Shown: positions 45,944-55,331 of the stretch, in pieces
How positions within the stretch are numbered: the first letter of the stretch is position 1
Layout: each line of letters begins with the position of its first letter
NCBI RefSeq assembly: GCF_000689415.1
Contig: NZ_HG322950.1
Coordinates: 2,859,501 to 2,923,500 of the forward strand
Source of the DNA: Pseudomonas knackmussii B13
Lineage (GTDB): Bacteria > Pseudomonadota > Gammaproteobacteria > Pseudomonadales > Pseudomonadaceae
Length of the DNA: 64,000 nt
Reading direction: 5' to 3'
Program-made: the position numbers and the translations under genes
The notes under the pieces: model-generated
Databases searched by the model: none
Seen by the model: only the letters and a program-made list of their open reading frames with translations
What the model was told of the DNA's origin: nothing

Positions 45944-47776
45944 GTGCGCAGCCTGCCGTACGGCGATTGGCCGAGCCGTTGGAGCGCGGAGCGCGCGGTG
46001 GCTGCCGGCCGTGATTTCGCCGAACTGCACGCTGCCCATGGCGGACTGTTGTGGGTCGAATTCGATCCCGCCAGCGCGCGCAGCAGACTGTATTTCTGGC
46101 GCGACGGCGAGCGCAGCGAGCTGACTCCACCGGGCGCATCGGTGCGCAGTCGCGTCTATGAGTACGGCGGCGGCGCCTGCTGTGCCACGAGCGATGGCGT
46201 GGCCTGGGTCGAGGAGGGCGACCAGCAGGTGCGCTGGCTGCGCTTCGGCGCGGCGCCGCGCGTGCTGACGGCTCGTCCGCACTGCCGCTATGGCGACCTG
46301 CATCATGTCGCCGCCTGGAACGCCCTGCTGGCGGTGGAGGAAAGCCACGAAGACGCCGGCGTGCTGCATCGCCTGGTCCGCCTGGATGCGGACGGCACAC
46401 GCCAGGTACTGGCCGAGGGCGCTGACTTCTATGCCGCGCCGGTGGCCTCACCGGACGCCACGCGCATTGCCTGGGTCGAGTGGGACCGTCCGCACCAGCC
46501 CTGGACCCACACCCGCCTGTGCGTGCTGCAAGAAGGCCGGCGCCGTTGCGTTGCGGGCGAAGCGGGCGGCGAGTCTATCCAGCAGCCACGCTTCGACGGG
46601 CAGGGTCGCCTGCGTTGGCTGAGCGACCGCAGCGGTTGGTGGCGGCCCGAAGGCGAGGGCGTCGATCCGCGCGCTTTCGCTGCCGCCGATCACGCCCCTG
46701 CGCCCTGGCAACTGGGTGGGCGTACCTATCTGCCGCTGGGCGAGGGTGGATGGTTGTTCAGCCGCTTCGAGGACGGGCGCGGAGTCCTTGCACTGCGACA
46801 GGACGATGGACGCGAAAGCAGGTTGGCGAGTGGATTCGCCCGTTTCCGCGCGCTGGCTGCCGATAGCCAGCGCTTCTACTGCGTAGCCGCCAGCGAAGAC
46901 CGTTTGCCGGCGCTGCTGGCCATCGAACGCGGCAATGGCCAGGTGCATGTGCTTGGCGGTGGCGAGCAACCGCTCGAAACGGCCGACTTGTCGCGGCCCC
47001 TGGCCTTCAGCTACCCGGTGGCGGGCAGCGATCGCGGCCATGGCTTCTTCTACCCGCCGCGCAACGCCCAGTGCCGGGGCGAGGCGGGGCGTCGCCCGCC
47101 GTTGGTGGTGTTCCTCCACGGCGGGCCGACTTCGGCCTGCTACCCGGTGTTCGATCCACGCATCCAGTTCTGGACCCAGCGTGGGTTCGCCGTGGCGGAC
47201 CTGAACCACCGCGGCAGCGCCAACTTCGGCCGCGCCTATCGCGAAAAGCTGCGCGGCCAGTGGGGCAGGGTGGAGGTGCAGGACATCTGGGCGGCCGTGG
47301 CGCATCTGGCGGCCACGGGCCAGATCGACCGCCAGCGGGTGTTCGTCCGTGGCGCCAGCGCCGGCGGCTACAGCGCGCTCTGCGCCCTGGCCTTCGTCGG
47401 CGGCTTCCGCGCCGGCGCCAGTCTCTATGGCGTCAGCGATCCCCTGGCGCTGGGCCGGGTCACCCACAAGTTCGAGGCGGACTACCTGAACTGGCTGATC
47501 GGCGATCCGCAACGCGACGCGCGCATCTACCAGGCCCGCACGCCGCTGCTGCACGCCGCGCGCATCGAGGCGCCGGTGATCTTCTTCCAGGGCGACCAGG
47601 ACGCGGTGGTGGTTCCGGAGCAGACCGAGGCGATGGTCCGCACCCTGCGCCGGCGCGGCTTGCCGGTTGAATGCCATCGCTACGCCGACGAGCGCCACGG
47701 CTTCCGCCAGCCCGCCAACCTGGCCCACGCGCTGGATGCCGAATGGCGCTTCTATCGCGCCCGGCTCGGCGCCTGA
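45944..47776 (+). CDS. pqqH: PqqH, S9-family peptidase of the PQQ operon
   Basis: A 610-residue prolyl-oligopeptidase-like serine protease. An N-terminal beta-propeller region (about 1-370) precedes the alpha/beta hydrolase domain with the oxyanion loop VVFLHGGPTSACYP, nucleophile GASAGGYSAL, acid FFQGDQDAVVVP and catalytic His in DERHGFRQP. It starts at GTG two bases after the pqqE stop. In P. aeruginosa the gene at this place (PA1990) is pqqH. It may trim the modified PqqA peptide together with PqqF, or degrade the leftovers; direct evidence is lacking. Confidence 0.88.
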   Translation: MRSLPYGDWPSRWSAERAVAAGRDFAELHAAHGGLLWVEFDPASARSRLYFWRDGERSELTPPGASVRSRVYEYGGGACCATSDGVAWVEEGDQQVRWLRFGAAPRVLTARPHCRYGDLHHVAAWNALLAVEESHEDAGVLHRLVRLDADGTRQVLAEGADFYAAPVASPDATRIAWVEWDRPHQPWTHTRLCVLQEGRRRCVAGEAGGESIQQPRFDGQGRLRWLSDRSGWWRPEGEGVDPRAFAAADHAPAPWQLGGRTYLPLGEGGWLFSRFEDGRGVLALRQDDGRESRLASGFARFRALAADSQRFYCVAASEDRLPALLAIERGNGQVHVLGGGEQPLETADLSRPLAFSYPVAGSDRGHGFFYPPRNAQCRGEAGRRPPLVVFLHGGPTSACYPVFDPRIQFWTQRGFAVADLNHRGSANFGRAYREKLRGQWGRVEVQDIWAAVAHLAATGQIDRQRVFVRGASAGGYSALCALAFVGGFRAGASLYGVSDPLALGRVTHKFEADYLNWLIGDPQRDARIYQARTPLLHAARIEAPVIFFQGDQDAVVVPEQTEAMVRTLRRRGLPVECHRYADERHGFRQPANLAHALDAEWRFYRARLGA

Positions 47777-47859
47777 GGCCTTGCCCAAGGTCGCATTGCA
47801 TTCAGCGGCGGATGCAGTAGGCTCGCTTGAAATATTTCATAACAAGAACAAGTCCTACG

Positions 47860-49023
47860 ATGAGCCACGACCTCAGCCTGCTGCGCAAGTTCGTCTCGCC
47901 AGAGATCATTTTCGGTGCCGGATGCCGGCACACTGTCGCCAATTACGCCAAGACCTTCGGTGCCCGCAAGGTCCTGCTGGTGTCCGACCCTGGCGTGCGC
48001 GCCGCCGGCTGGGTCGCCGATGTCGAGGCCAGCCTGAGCGAGCAGGGCATTGATTACTGCCTGTACACCGATGTTTCGCCCAACCCGCGCGTCGAGGAAG
48101 TGATGCGCGGCGCCGACGTCTATCGCAGCGAAGGCTGCAACGTGATAGTCGCGGTCGGCGGCGGAAGCCCCATGGACTGCGCCAAGGGCATCGGCATCGT
48201 CGCTGCCCACGGCCGCAACATCATCGAGTTCGAGGGCGTCGACAAACTGCGCGTGCCCAGCCCACCGCTGATCCTGATCCCCACCACCGCCGGCACCTCG
48301 GCCGACGTCTCGCAGTTCGTCATCATTTCCAACCAGGACGAGCGCATGAAGTTCTCGGTGGTGAGCAAGGCGGTGGTTCCGGACGTGTCGCTGATCGACC
48401 CGGAAACCACCCTGAGCATGGATGGCTTCCTCTCCGCGTGTACCGGCATCGATGCACTGGTCCATGCCATCGAAGCCTTCGTCTCCACCGGCCACGGTCC
48501 GCTCACCGACAGCCACGCGCTGGAGGCCATGCGCCTGATCAACGGCAACCTGGTGCAGATGATCGCCAACCCGAATGACATCGCCCTGCGCGAGAAGATC
48601 ATGCTCGGCAGCATGCAGGCCGGCCTGGCCTTCTCCAACGCCATCCTCGGCGCGGTGCACGCCATGTCGCACAGCCTCGGTGGCTACCTCGACCTGCCGC
48701 ACGGGCTGTGCAACGCGGTGCTGGTTGAGCACGTGGTGGCCTTCAACTACAACGCGGCGCCGGAGCGCTTCAAGGTGATCGCCGAGACCTTCGGCATCGA
48801 CTGCCGCGGCCTCAATCACGCGCAGATCCGCCAGCGCCTGGTCGAACACCTGATCGCCTTCAAGCACGCCGTAGGCTTCCACGAAACCCTCGGCCCGCAC
48901 GGTGTCGGCAGCTCCGACATTCCCTTCCTGTCGCAGCACGCCATGCAGGACCCCTGCATCCTCACCAACCCGCGCGAGTCGAGCCAGCGCGATGTCGAGG
49001 TGGTCTATGGCGAGGCCCTCTGA
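47860..49023 (+). CDS. ercA: ErcA, iron-containing alcohol dehydrogenase
   Basis: A 387-residue group III (iron-dependent) alcohol dehydrogenase. NAD-binding VAVGGGSPMDCAKGIG and PTTAGTSADVSQF are present, together with the metal-binding blocks DALVHAIEAFVS and AILGAVHAMSHSLGG plus LPHGLCNAVLVEHV. In Pseudomonas ErcA is part of the regulatory set for ethanol oxidation rather than the main oxidation enzyme. The ATG at 47860 is used; the only earlier in-frame start is a TTG. The 3' end overlaps ercS by 17 bases. Confidence 0.92.
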   Translation: MSHDLSLLRKFVSPEIIFGAGCRHTVANYAKTFGARKVLLVSDPGVRAAGWVADVEASLSEQGIDYCLYTDVSPNPRVEEVMRGADVYRSEGCNVIVAVGGGSPMDCAKGIGIVAAHGRNIIEFEGVDKLRVPSPPLILIPTTAGTSADVSQFVIISNQDERMKFSVVSKAVVPDVSLIDPETTLSMDGFLSACTGIDALVHAIEAFVSTGHGPLTDSHALEAMRLINGNLVQMIANPNDIALREKIMLGSMQAGLAFSNAILGAVHAMSHSLGGYLDLPHGLCNAVLVEHVVAFNYNAAPERFKVIAETFGIDCRGLNHAQIRQRLVEHLIAFKHAVGFHETLGPHGVGSSDIPFLSQHAMQDPCILTNPRESSQRDVEVVYGEAL

Positions 49024-50698
49024 GCCTCGACAGGATGCCCTGGCCGCACTGCTCGGCTTGGGCAGCCATTCCACCCGCAAGAGCCACTACCCGGAACTGC
49101 TGGCGCGCCTGGAAGAGCTCGAAGCCGAGCGCAATCGCTACAAGTGGCTGTTCGAGCACGCCGTGCACGGGATCTTCCAGGCCAGCCTCGCCGAGGGCCT
49201 GCGGGCGGCCAACCCGGCCTTGGCGCGGATGCTCGGCTACAGCGATCCGCAACAAGTGCTCTGGTCGCTGCAGGACATGGCCAGCCAACTGTTCGTTGGC
49301 GGCGAGGCGGAGATGCGGCGCATCCGCGACCTGCTGCAGGAGCACGGCGGCCTGTTCGGCTATGAGACGCGCCTGCTGCGCAAGGACGGCAGCCACGTCG
49401 ACGTGCTCATGAACCTGCTGCTCAAGCCGGACGAGGAGGGCCTGGTAGAGGGCTTCGTCGCCGACATCACCGAGCGCATCCAGGCCCAGCAACGGCTGCA
49501 GATCCTCAACCAGGAACTGGAACAGCGCGTCGCCGCCCGCACGCTCGAACTGGAAACGCTCAACCAGCAACTGCGCGAGGCGCGCGATGCCGCGGAGGCG
49601 GCCAACCTCGGCAAGGACAAGTACCTGGCCGCCGCCAGCCACGACCTGCTGCAGCCGCTGAATGCCGCGCGCCTGCTGGTTTCGACCCTGCGCGAGCGAG
49701 CCCTTCCGGCCGCCGAGCGGCAACTGGTCGAACGCACCCACCAGGCCCTGGACGGCGCCGAGAACCTGCTGAGCGACCTGCTCGAAATCTCCCGCCTGGA
49801 CCAGAGCGCCATTCGGCCCGACCTGGAATCGCTGCCCCTCGACGAACTGCTCGGCCCGCTGGCCTCGGAGTTCGACGGCGTGGCGGAATCCTCCGGCTTG
49901 CAACTGCGGGCGCGCATCCCGGACCTGCGGGTGCGCACCGATATCCGCCTCATGTCGCGCATCCTGCGCAACTTTCTTAGCAACGCCTGCCGCTATACGC
50001 GGAGCGGCGGCGTGCTGCTGGCCGCGCGGCGGCGTGGCGACCGGGTGCGCCTGGAAGTCTGGGACACCGGTCGCGGCATTCCGGCCGACCAGCTGCAGGC
50101 GATCTTCCTCGAGTTCAACCAGCTCGATGTCGGCCGCGCGGCCGAGCGCCAGGGCGTGGGGCTCGGGCTGGCCATCGTCGATCGCATCGCCGGCCTGCTC
50201 GGCTGCGCCGTGCAAGTGCGCTCGGTACTCGGGCGTGGCTCGCTGTTCGCCGTCGAAGTACCGCTGGCCGAAACGCAGCACCTACCCGAGGCGGTCAGCG
50301 CCGCGCCGCGCCCCAGTACCGGCGACCCGCTGCCCGGACGGCGCCTGCTGGTGATCGACAACGAAGAGGCAATTCTCTTCAGCATGGCCGCGCTGCTTGG
50401 CCAGTGGGGCTGCGAAGTGCTGACGGCCTCGGACCTGGACAGCGCCATCGCGGTGCTGGACGGGCAGGCGCCGGCGATCATCCTGGCCGACTACCACCTC
50501 GACCAGGGAGTGACCGGTTGCCAGGTGATAGGCGCATTGCGCTCGCGCTTCGGCATGGACATTCCCGCCGTGATGATCACTGCCGATCGCAGCGATGAAT
50601 GCCAACGCGCGCTGCGGCGGCTGCGCCTGCCGTTGCTGAACAAGCCGGTCAAGCCGGGCAAGCTCAGGGCGGTCCTCAGCTCGTTGGTGGGCGGCTAG
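49007..50698 (+). CDS. ercS: ErcS, soluble hybrid sensor histidine kinase
   Basis: A 563-residue cytoplasmic kinase without membrane segments. One PAS domain (about 42-158, ending FVADITERI) is followed by a coiled coil, HisKA with LAAASHDLLQPLNAARL (His212), HATPase with NFLSNACRYT and GVGLGLAIV, and a receiver domain with its aspartate in IILADYHLDQG. It is closely related in domain order to NahK (26221-28803), which has two more PAS domains. It probably feeds the ErbR or ExaE-type regulators. The ATG lies inside the ercA end, so the two are translated together. Confidence 0.9.
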   Translation: MARPSEPRQDALAALLGLGSHSTRKSHYPELLARLEELEAERNRYKWLFEHAVHGIFQASLAEGLRAANPALARMLGYSDPQQVLWSLQDMASQLFVGGEAEMRRIRDLLQEHGGLFGYETRLLRKDGSHVDVLMNLLLKPDEEGLVEGFVADITERIQAQQRLQILNQELEQRVAARTLELETLNQQLREARDAAEAANLGKDKYLAAASHDLLQPLNAARLLVSTLRERALPAAERQLVERTHQALDGAENLLSDLLEISRLDQSAIRPDLESLPLDELLGPLASEFDGVAESSGLQLRARIPDLRVRTDIRLMSRILRNFLSNACRYTRSGGVLLAARRRGDRVRLEVWDTGRGIPADQLQAIFLEFNQLDVGRAAERQGVGLGLAIVDRIAGLLGCAVQVRSVLGRGSLFAVEVPLAETQHLPEAVSAAPRPSTGDPLPGRRLLVIDNEEAILFSMAALLGQWGCEVLTASDLDSAIAVLDGQAPAIILADYHLDQGVTGCQVIGALRSRFGMDIPAVMITADRSDECQRALRRLRLPLLNKPVKPGKLRAVLSSLVGG

Positions 50699-50859
50699 CA
50701 CGCCGCGACAACGCCGAGCCGCGCGCGCAGGCCAAGAAGTCGCGGATTTGCAAGTCCCCGGCGGGTTGCCTAAACCTAAGGTGGCCTGCGTGCCGAGGGA
50801 AATTAGCCGTACTCGCAGTCGCACGCCCATGACCTCCAATGACCAAAGGGATGATGCAA

Positions 50860-51369
50860 ATGGCTAAAAAACTGATCGGCAAGGCACTGATCTTCGGCGC
50901 GCTGAGCGCCGCCAGCCTGTTGGCGCAAGCGGGCCAGGCCGGTGGCGGTGGCTGCGGCTGGGGCAACATGGTGTTCGAGGGGCAGCGCGGCCTGTTCCCG
51001 CACCTGCTGGCCACTACCACCAACGGCACCTCGGGTAACGCCACCTTCGGCCTGACCTCCGGCACCAACGGTTGCGACTCCAACGTGGTGCTCGGCTATG
51101 GCGGCCGTTCGATCTTCGCCATGAACGGCATGCTCGACAACATCGCCGAGGACATGGCCAAGGGCAAGGGCGAGTCGCTCGACGCCTATGCCACCCTGTT
51201 GGGCGTCGAAGCCAAGGACCGCGCGCACTTCGCCCAGGTCACCCACCAGCATTTCAACCAGATATTCGCCAGCAAGGACGCCACCGGCGAGCAGGTCTAC
51301 AAGAACACCCTGGAGGTCATGAGCCAGGACAGCGTGCTCGCGCGCTACGCCCAGCAGCCCGCTGCCTGA
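50860..51369 (+). CDS. DUF3015-like secreted protein
   Basis: A protein of about 169 residues with a clear signal peptide (MAKKLIGKALIFGALSAASL, cleaved near GQA). The mature part begins GGGGCGWGNMVFEGQRG and contains TNGTSGNATFGLTSGTNGC, as in DUF3015 proteins. The function of the family is unknown. Three ATGs within 21 bases compete; 50860 has AAAGGG nine bases upstream, and 50839 would add seven residues. A strong terminator follows, so this is a single-gene unit. Confidence 0.8.
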   Translation: MAKKLIGKALIFGALSAASLLAQAGQAGGGGCGWGNMVFEGQRGLFPHLLATTTNGTSGNATFGLTSGTNGCDSNVVLGYGGRSIFAMNGMLDNIAEDMAKGKGESLDAYATLLGVEAKDRAHFAQVTHQHFNQIFASKDATGEQVYKNTLEVMSQDSVLARYAQQPAA

Positions 51370-51386
51370 GTTCCACAGGTTGCGAC

Positions 51387-51415
51387 GATGCCCTCTTCGG
51401 AGGGCATCCGTTTTT
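51387..51415 (+). terminator. Rho-independent terminator after the DUF3015 gene
   Basis: Perfect stem GATGCCCTC / GAGGGCATC with a TTCG loop, then CG and five T residues. Confidence 0.95.
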
Positions 51416-51447
51416 CTGGAGTCGGTGAATCGAACGGTAGCGCGTCA

Positions 51448-51600
51448 GTGAACGACCAGTGGGAGCGCCTGTGGCGCTTCCACGGCCTCGGCCTGTACGC
51501 CTACAGGGGCGAGCGCCAGGCCTGGGCGCGCGATGCCAGCGACGTGAAGCGCGAAGACGGCGACAACCCCTATTGCCGCTGGTTCTTTGCCGCGCTCCGA
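51448..51600 (+). pseudogene. Possible 5' remnant of an unknown gene
   Basis: From the GTG at 51448 about 50 codons (VNDQWERLWRFHGLGLYAYR...) have the strong G/C third-position bias of real genes here. The bias stops at about 51600 and the frame then runs through AT-richer, non-coding-looking DNA. It looks like the N-terminal part of a gene whose remainder was replaced. It has no good ribosome site and no recognised family. Confidence 0.35.
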
Positions 51601-52320
51601 GTTGGGGGGCGCTTTCCCCAAGAGATACGACGGTTGACGCTCTGTTCCTCGCTGAATGTCAGAACTTTCCGGCGATGTCTCCAATCGGCCCATTTTTCAT
51701 TGTCTATTTCGCATTGACAACGCTGCGGGTGCAGCTTTTCCAGGATTCATGCCGCCTTGAATGCGTGACCGCGCAGCCCCTGTCGAGCCTTTAGGTGTTC
51801 TGCTGGCAAGTTAATTGAAGGTTTATTTTAACTTCTTAAGGCGATTTCTCTTCAATGGATGTAGGAATAATCCTTAAATCTCGCAAGGATATTTTAGTGT
51901 GACCAAATGTAGCATGGCACCTCCGAGCGCCCTTCGCTTAAATGCCGTCGCCTGTCAGAAATGTCATCTGAAGTTCGGCCTGGCGGCGATGTTCCGATGG
52001 CTGCATTTGCTCTTTTAATTCCGGTCTTATTCACACGTTTACGGGAGAGCCCGGGAGCATAGGAGCGTGCAGGCGAAGCCCTTCAGGGGCTGCCCCAGCG
52101 AGCAGAGGTTCATGGCGCCTGGTTAAAGGGGCGGCCAGGTCTAGTTGAGTGCAGGCAACTTCCAGCGTTCTCTCACGCTTCATAAAGTGCGAAGGATTTC
52201 GGCTGGCCAGCGAAAACTAAAAGTGTTCGAGGGAGCGCTTTCTGAAAGTTGAAGCGCTGTCTTATTGGTGGGGCATTACTTGTCCTGAAAGATGGAATAA
52301 AACGGCAAGAGGGAGTTTTG
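51601..52320. other. AT-rich intergenic stretch before the T6SS genes
   Basis: About 720 bases without a supported gene, clearly richer in A+T than both sides. It must hold the tssB promoter. Seen in it: an ATCCTT-N9-AAGGAT inverted repeat at about 51870-51890, and a TGGCAAG-N4-TTGAA sequence (51804-51819) that resembles a sigma-54 site but lacks the essential GC of the -12 element. Together with the truncated reading frame before it, the composition change suggests a recombination boundary. Confidence 0.45.
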
Positions 52321-52821
52321 ATGAGTTCCGATAGTTTCCAGAATGAAGTTCCCAAGGCGCGGATCAATATAAAACTTGACCTGCACACAGGCGGTGCGCA
52401 GAAGAAAGTCGAGCTTCCGCTGAAGTTGATGATCATGGGCGACTACAGCAACGGCCGCGAGCAGCGTCCGCTGTCCGAGCGCGGCAAGGTCGACATCAAC
52501 AAGAACAACTTCAACAGCGTGCTGGCCGAGTTCCACCCGGCGGTGAAGCTGGCCGTACCCAACACCCTGGCCGACGACGGCTCGGACACCAGCGTCGAGC
52601 TGAGCTTCCGCCACATGAAGGACTTCGAGCCCGAGCGAGTGGCTCGCCAGATTCCGCAGCTGCGCGCGCTGCTGGCCATGCGCAATCTGCTGCGCGACCT
52701 CAAATCGAACCTGCTGGACAACGCCACCTTCCGCCGCGAACTCGAACGCATCCTGCGCGACGACGCGCTGAGCGATGAGCTGCGCGCCGAACTGTCCGCA
52801 CTCGCACCGCAAGACCACTAA
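52321..52821 (+). CDS. tssB: TssB, T6SS contractile sheath small subunit
   Basis: A 166-residue VipA-family protein. KARINIKLDLHTGGAQKKVELPLKLMIMGDY and the LAVPNTLADDGSD/ELSFRHMKDFEPERVARQIP blocks are diagnostic. TssB and TssC form the sheath that contracts around the Hcp tube. It starts at ATG behind GAGGGAG. It is first in the T6SS operon; tssC follows after 23 bp. Intact. Confidence 0.95.
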   Translation: MSSDSFQNEVPKARINIKLDLHTGGAQKKVELPLKLMIMGDYSNGREQRPLSERGKVDINKNNFNSVLAEFHPAVKLAVPNTLADDGSDTSVELSFRHMKDFEPERVARQIPQLRALLAMRNLLRDLKSNLLDNATFRRELERILRDDALSDELRAELSALAPQDH

Positions 52822-52844
52822 CCGCATACGAAGAGGGAAAGCCC

Positions 52845-54383
52845 ATGTCCGCAGAAGGAACTTCCGTACAAACCGGCGGCGCCGGCGCGCAGGTCCGCGA
52901 GGGTCAGAGTGTCTACGCCGCGCTATTCGACAAGATCAATCTCAGCCCGGTGTCGTCCCTGGCCGATATCGAGGCCTTCCAGAACACCGACGCACTATCC
53001 GAAGCCTCCGCAGATGAGCGCGTAACGGCCGCAGTCAGCGTCTTCCTCGATCTGCTCAAGCAGTCGTCGCAGAAGATCGAGCGCCTGGACAAGACCCTGC
53101 TGGACGAGCACATCGCGGCGCTGGACGGGCAGATCAGCCGTCAGCTCGACGCGGTCATGCACCACGCGGACTTCCAGCGCGTGGAATCGACCTGGCGCGG
53201 GGTGAAGTCGCTGATCGACCAGACCGACTTCCGCCGCAACGTGCGCATCGAGCTGCTCGACATCAGCAAGCAGCACCTGATCCAGGACTTCGAGGACGCG
53301 CCGGAAATCGCCCAGAGCGGCCTCTACGTCCACACCTACACCCAGGAATACGACACGCCCGGTGGCGAGCCCATCGCGGCGGCCATCTCCAACTACGAAT
53401 TCGGTCGTGGCCCGCAGGACATCGCCCTGCTGCGCAGCATCTCCAAGGTGGCCGCGGCGGCGCATATGCCCTTCATCGGTTCGGTAGGGCCGGCCTTCTT
53501 CGGCAAGGAGTCGATGGAGGAGGTCGCGGCGATCAAGGACATCGGCAACTACTTCGATCGCGCGGAATACCTGAAGTGGAAGTCCTTCCGCGACACCGAC
53601 GACTCGCGCTACATCGGCCTGACCATGCCGCGCGTGCTGGGGCGCCTGCCCTATGGCCCGGACACCATCCCGGTGCGCAGCTTCAACTACGTCGAGAGCG
53701 TGAAGGGCCCGGACCACGACAAGTACCTGTGGACCAACGCCTCCTTCGCCTTCGCCGCGAACATGGTGAAGAGCTTCATCAACAACGGCTGGTGCGTGCA
53801 GATTCGTGGCCCGCAGGCCGGCGGCGCGGTAACCGACCTGCCGATCCATCTGTACGACCTGGGCACCGGCAACCAGGTGAAGATTCCCTCGGAGGTGATG
53901 ATCCCGGAAACCCGCGAATTCGAGTTCGCCAACCTCGGTTTCATCCCGCTGTCGTACTACAAGAACCGCGACTACGCCTGCTTCTTTTCCGCCAACTCGA
54001 CGCAGAAGCCGGCGCTGTACGACACCGCGGACGCCACCGCCAACAGCCGCATCAACGCGCGCCTGCCTTACATCTTCCTGCTCTCGCGCATTGCCCATTA
54101 CCTCAAGCTGATCCAGCGCGAAAACATCGGCACCACCAAGGACCGCCGCGTCCTCGAACTGGAGCTGAACAACTGGATTCGCGGCCTGGTCACCGAGATG
54201 ACCGACCCCAGCGATGACCTGCAGGCCTCGCACCCGCTGCGCGACGGCAAGGTGATAGTCGAGGACATCGACGACAACCCCGGCTTCTTCCGCGTGAAGC
54301 TCTACGCCGTGCCGCACTTCCAGGTGGAAGGCATGGACGTGAACCTGTCGCTCGTCTCGCAGATGCCCAAGGCGAAAGCCTGA
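52845..54383 (+). CDS. tssC: TssC, T6SS contractile sheath large subunit
   Basis: A 512-residue VipB-family protein. It includes ESTWRGVKSLIDQTDFRRNV, the linker-strand region EYDTPGGEPIAAAISNYEF, FIGSVGPAFFG and the C-terminal PGFFRVKLYAVPHFQVEGMD, which interlocks with TssB. The length is normal and the frame intact. The gene is flanked by tssB and the truncated tssK. Confidence 0.96.
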   Translation: MSAEGTSVQTGGAGAQVREGQSVYAALFDKINLSPVSSLADIEAFQNTDALSEASADERVTAAVSVFLDLLKQSSQKIERLDKTLLDEHIAALDGQISRQLDAVMHHADFQRVESTWRGVKSLIDQTDFRRNVRIELLDISKQHLIQDFEDAPEIAQSGLYVHTYTQEYDTPGGEPIAAAISNYEFGRGPQDIALLRSISKVAAAAHMPFIGSVGPAFFGKESMEEVAAIKDIGNYFDRAEYLKWKSFRDTDDSRYIGLTMPRVLGRLPYGPDTIPVRSFNYVESVKGPDHDKYLWTNASFAFAANMVKSFINNGWCVQIRGPQAGGAVTDLPIHLYDLGTGNQVKIPSEVMIPETREFEFANLGFIPLSYYKNRDYACFFSANSTQKPALYDTADATANSRINARLPYIFLLSRIAHYLKLIQRENIGTTKDRRVLELELNNWIRGLVTEMTDPSDDLQASHPLRDGKVIVEDIDDNPGFFRVKLYAVPHFQVEGMDVNLSLVSQMPKAKA

Positions 54384-54403
54384 TCGGACGCAAGGAAGTC
54401 GTC

Positions 54404-55331
54404 ATGAAGATCGACCGCCCCTTGTGGGTCGCCGGGGCCTTGTTGTCGCCCCAGCAGTTCCAGCAGCAAGCGCGCTGGGAGGCCTGGACCAACGAATGCA
54501 TCGCCCACCTGTCCCAGGTTCACCCCTGGGGCGTCCAGGCCGTGGCATTCGACCTGGAGGCCCTGCGCCTCAACCGGGTCAAGGCCACGCAACTGCGCGT
54601 ACGCCTGCCCGACGGCACGCTGATCGACAGCAACCAGGTCGACCCGCTGCCGCCGGCGCTGGACCTGGCGCAATTGCCGTCCGAGCCAGGCCAGCAGGTC
54701 GTCCTGTTGCTGGCCCTGCCGCTGCTCCAGGCCAACGGTGGCAATTGCCTGATCGGCGAGTCTCGCCCGTCGCGACCGGTGCGCTATCGCCAGGAGTGGC
54801 GCGACGTAGCCGATCTGCATGGCGAGGACAGCCAGTCGATGGCGGTGATGCAGCACGTCCTGACCCTGCGCCTGGACAGCGATGACAACGCCGAGTACCT
54901 GACCTGCCCGATCGCGCGCCTGGTGCGGGACGGGCAGGGCGGTTGGAGCCTTGACGACGCCTTCGTGCCGCCGCTGCTCGACTTCGCCGCCCACCCGGGG
55001 TTGCTCGCGCAGTTGGACAACCTGCTGGTCCAGCTCTCCGCCAAGCGTGCACGGCTGATGGGGATGCGCCGGGAAAGCAACCAGCGTATGGCCGACTTCG
55101 CCGTGGCCGACGTCTCGTTGTTCTGGTTGCTCAATGCGCTGAACAGCTACCAGCCGGTGCTGAGCGAGCTTGTGGCGCATCCGGCACGGCATCCGGAACT
55201 GGTCTACCTGGAGTTGAGCAAGCTGGCGGGCAGCCTGCTGACTTTCTCCCTGGAGCACGACATAGGCGCGATTCCAGCCTATCGGCACGAGCAGCCGGAG
55301 GCGGTGTTTCCGACGCTGTTCCGGCTCATAC
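54404..55331 (+). pseudogene. tssK: TssK, baseplate subunit, 3' end lost in a deletion
   Basis: About 309 residues of TssK from MKIDRPLWVAGALLSPQQFQ, behind AAGGA, through VFPTLFRLI; normal TssK proteins are about 440-450 residues. After RLI (about 55328-55331) the frame runs into TssA coding DNA in the wrong frame and ends at 55600 with a nonsense tail. The last third, including the C-terminal domain that contacts the TssL/TssM membrane complex, is missing. TssK links baseplate and membrane complex, so the system cannot assemble normally unless another copy exists. Confidence 0.85.

Noticed and set aside
47827..47859. An earlier TTG start for ErcA
   Set aside because: It adds eleven residues absent from the iron-ADH family core and has no ribosome site; the ATG at 47860 is preferred.
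51804..51819. A sigma-54 promoter for the T6SS (TGGCAAG-N4-TTGAA)
   Set aside because: The -12 element has GA instead of the required GC, and the site is 500 bp from tssB; not good enough to list as a promoter.
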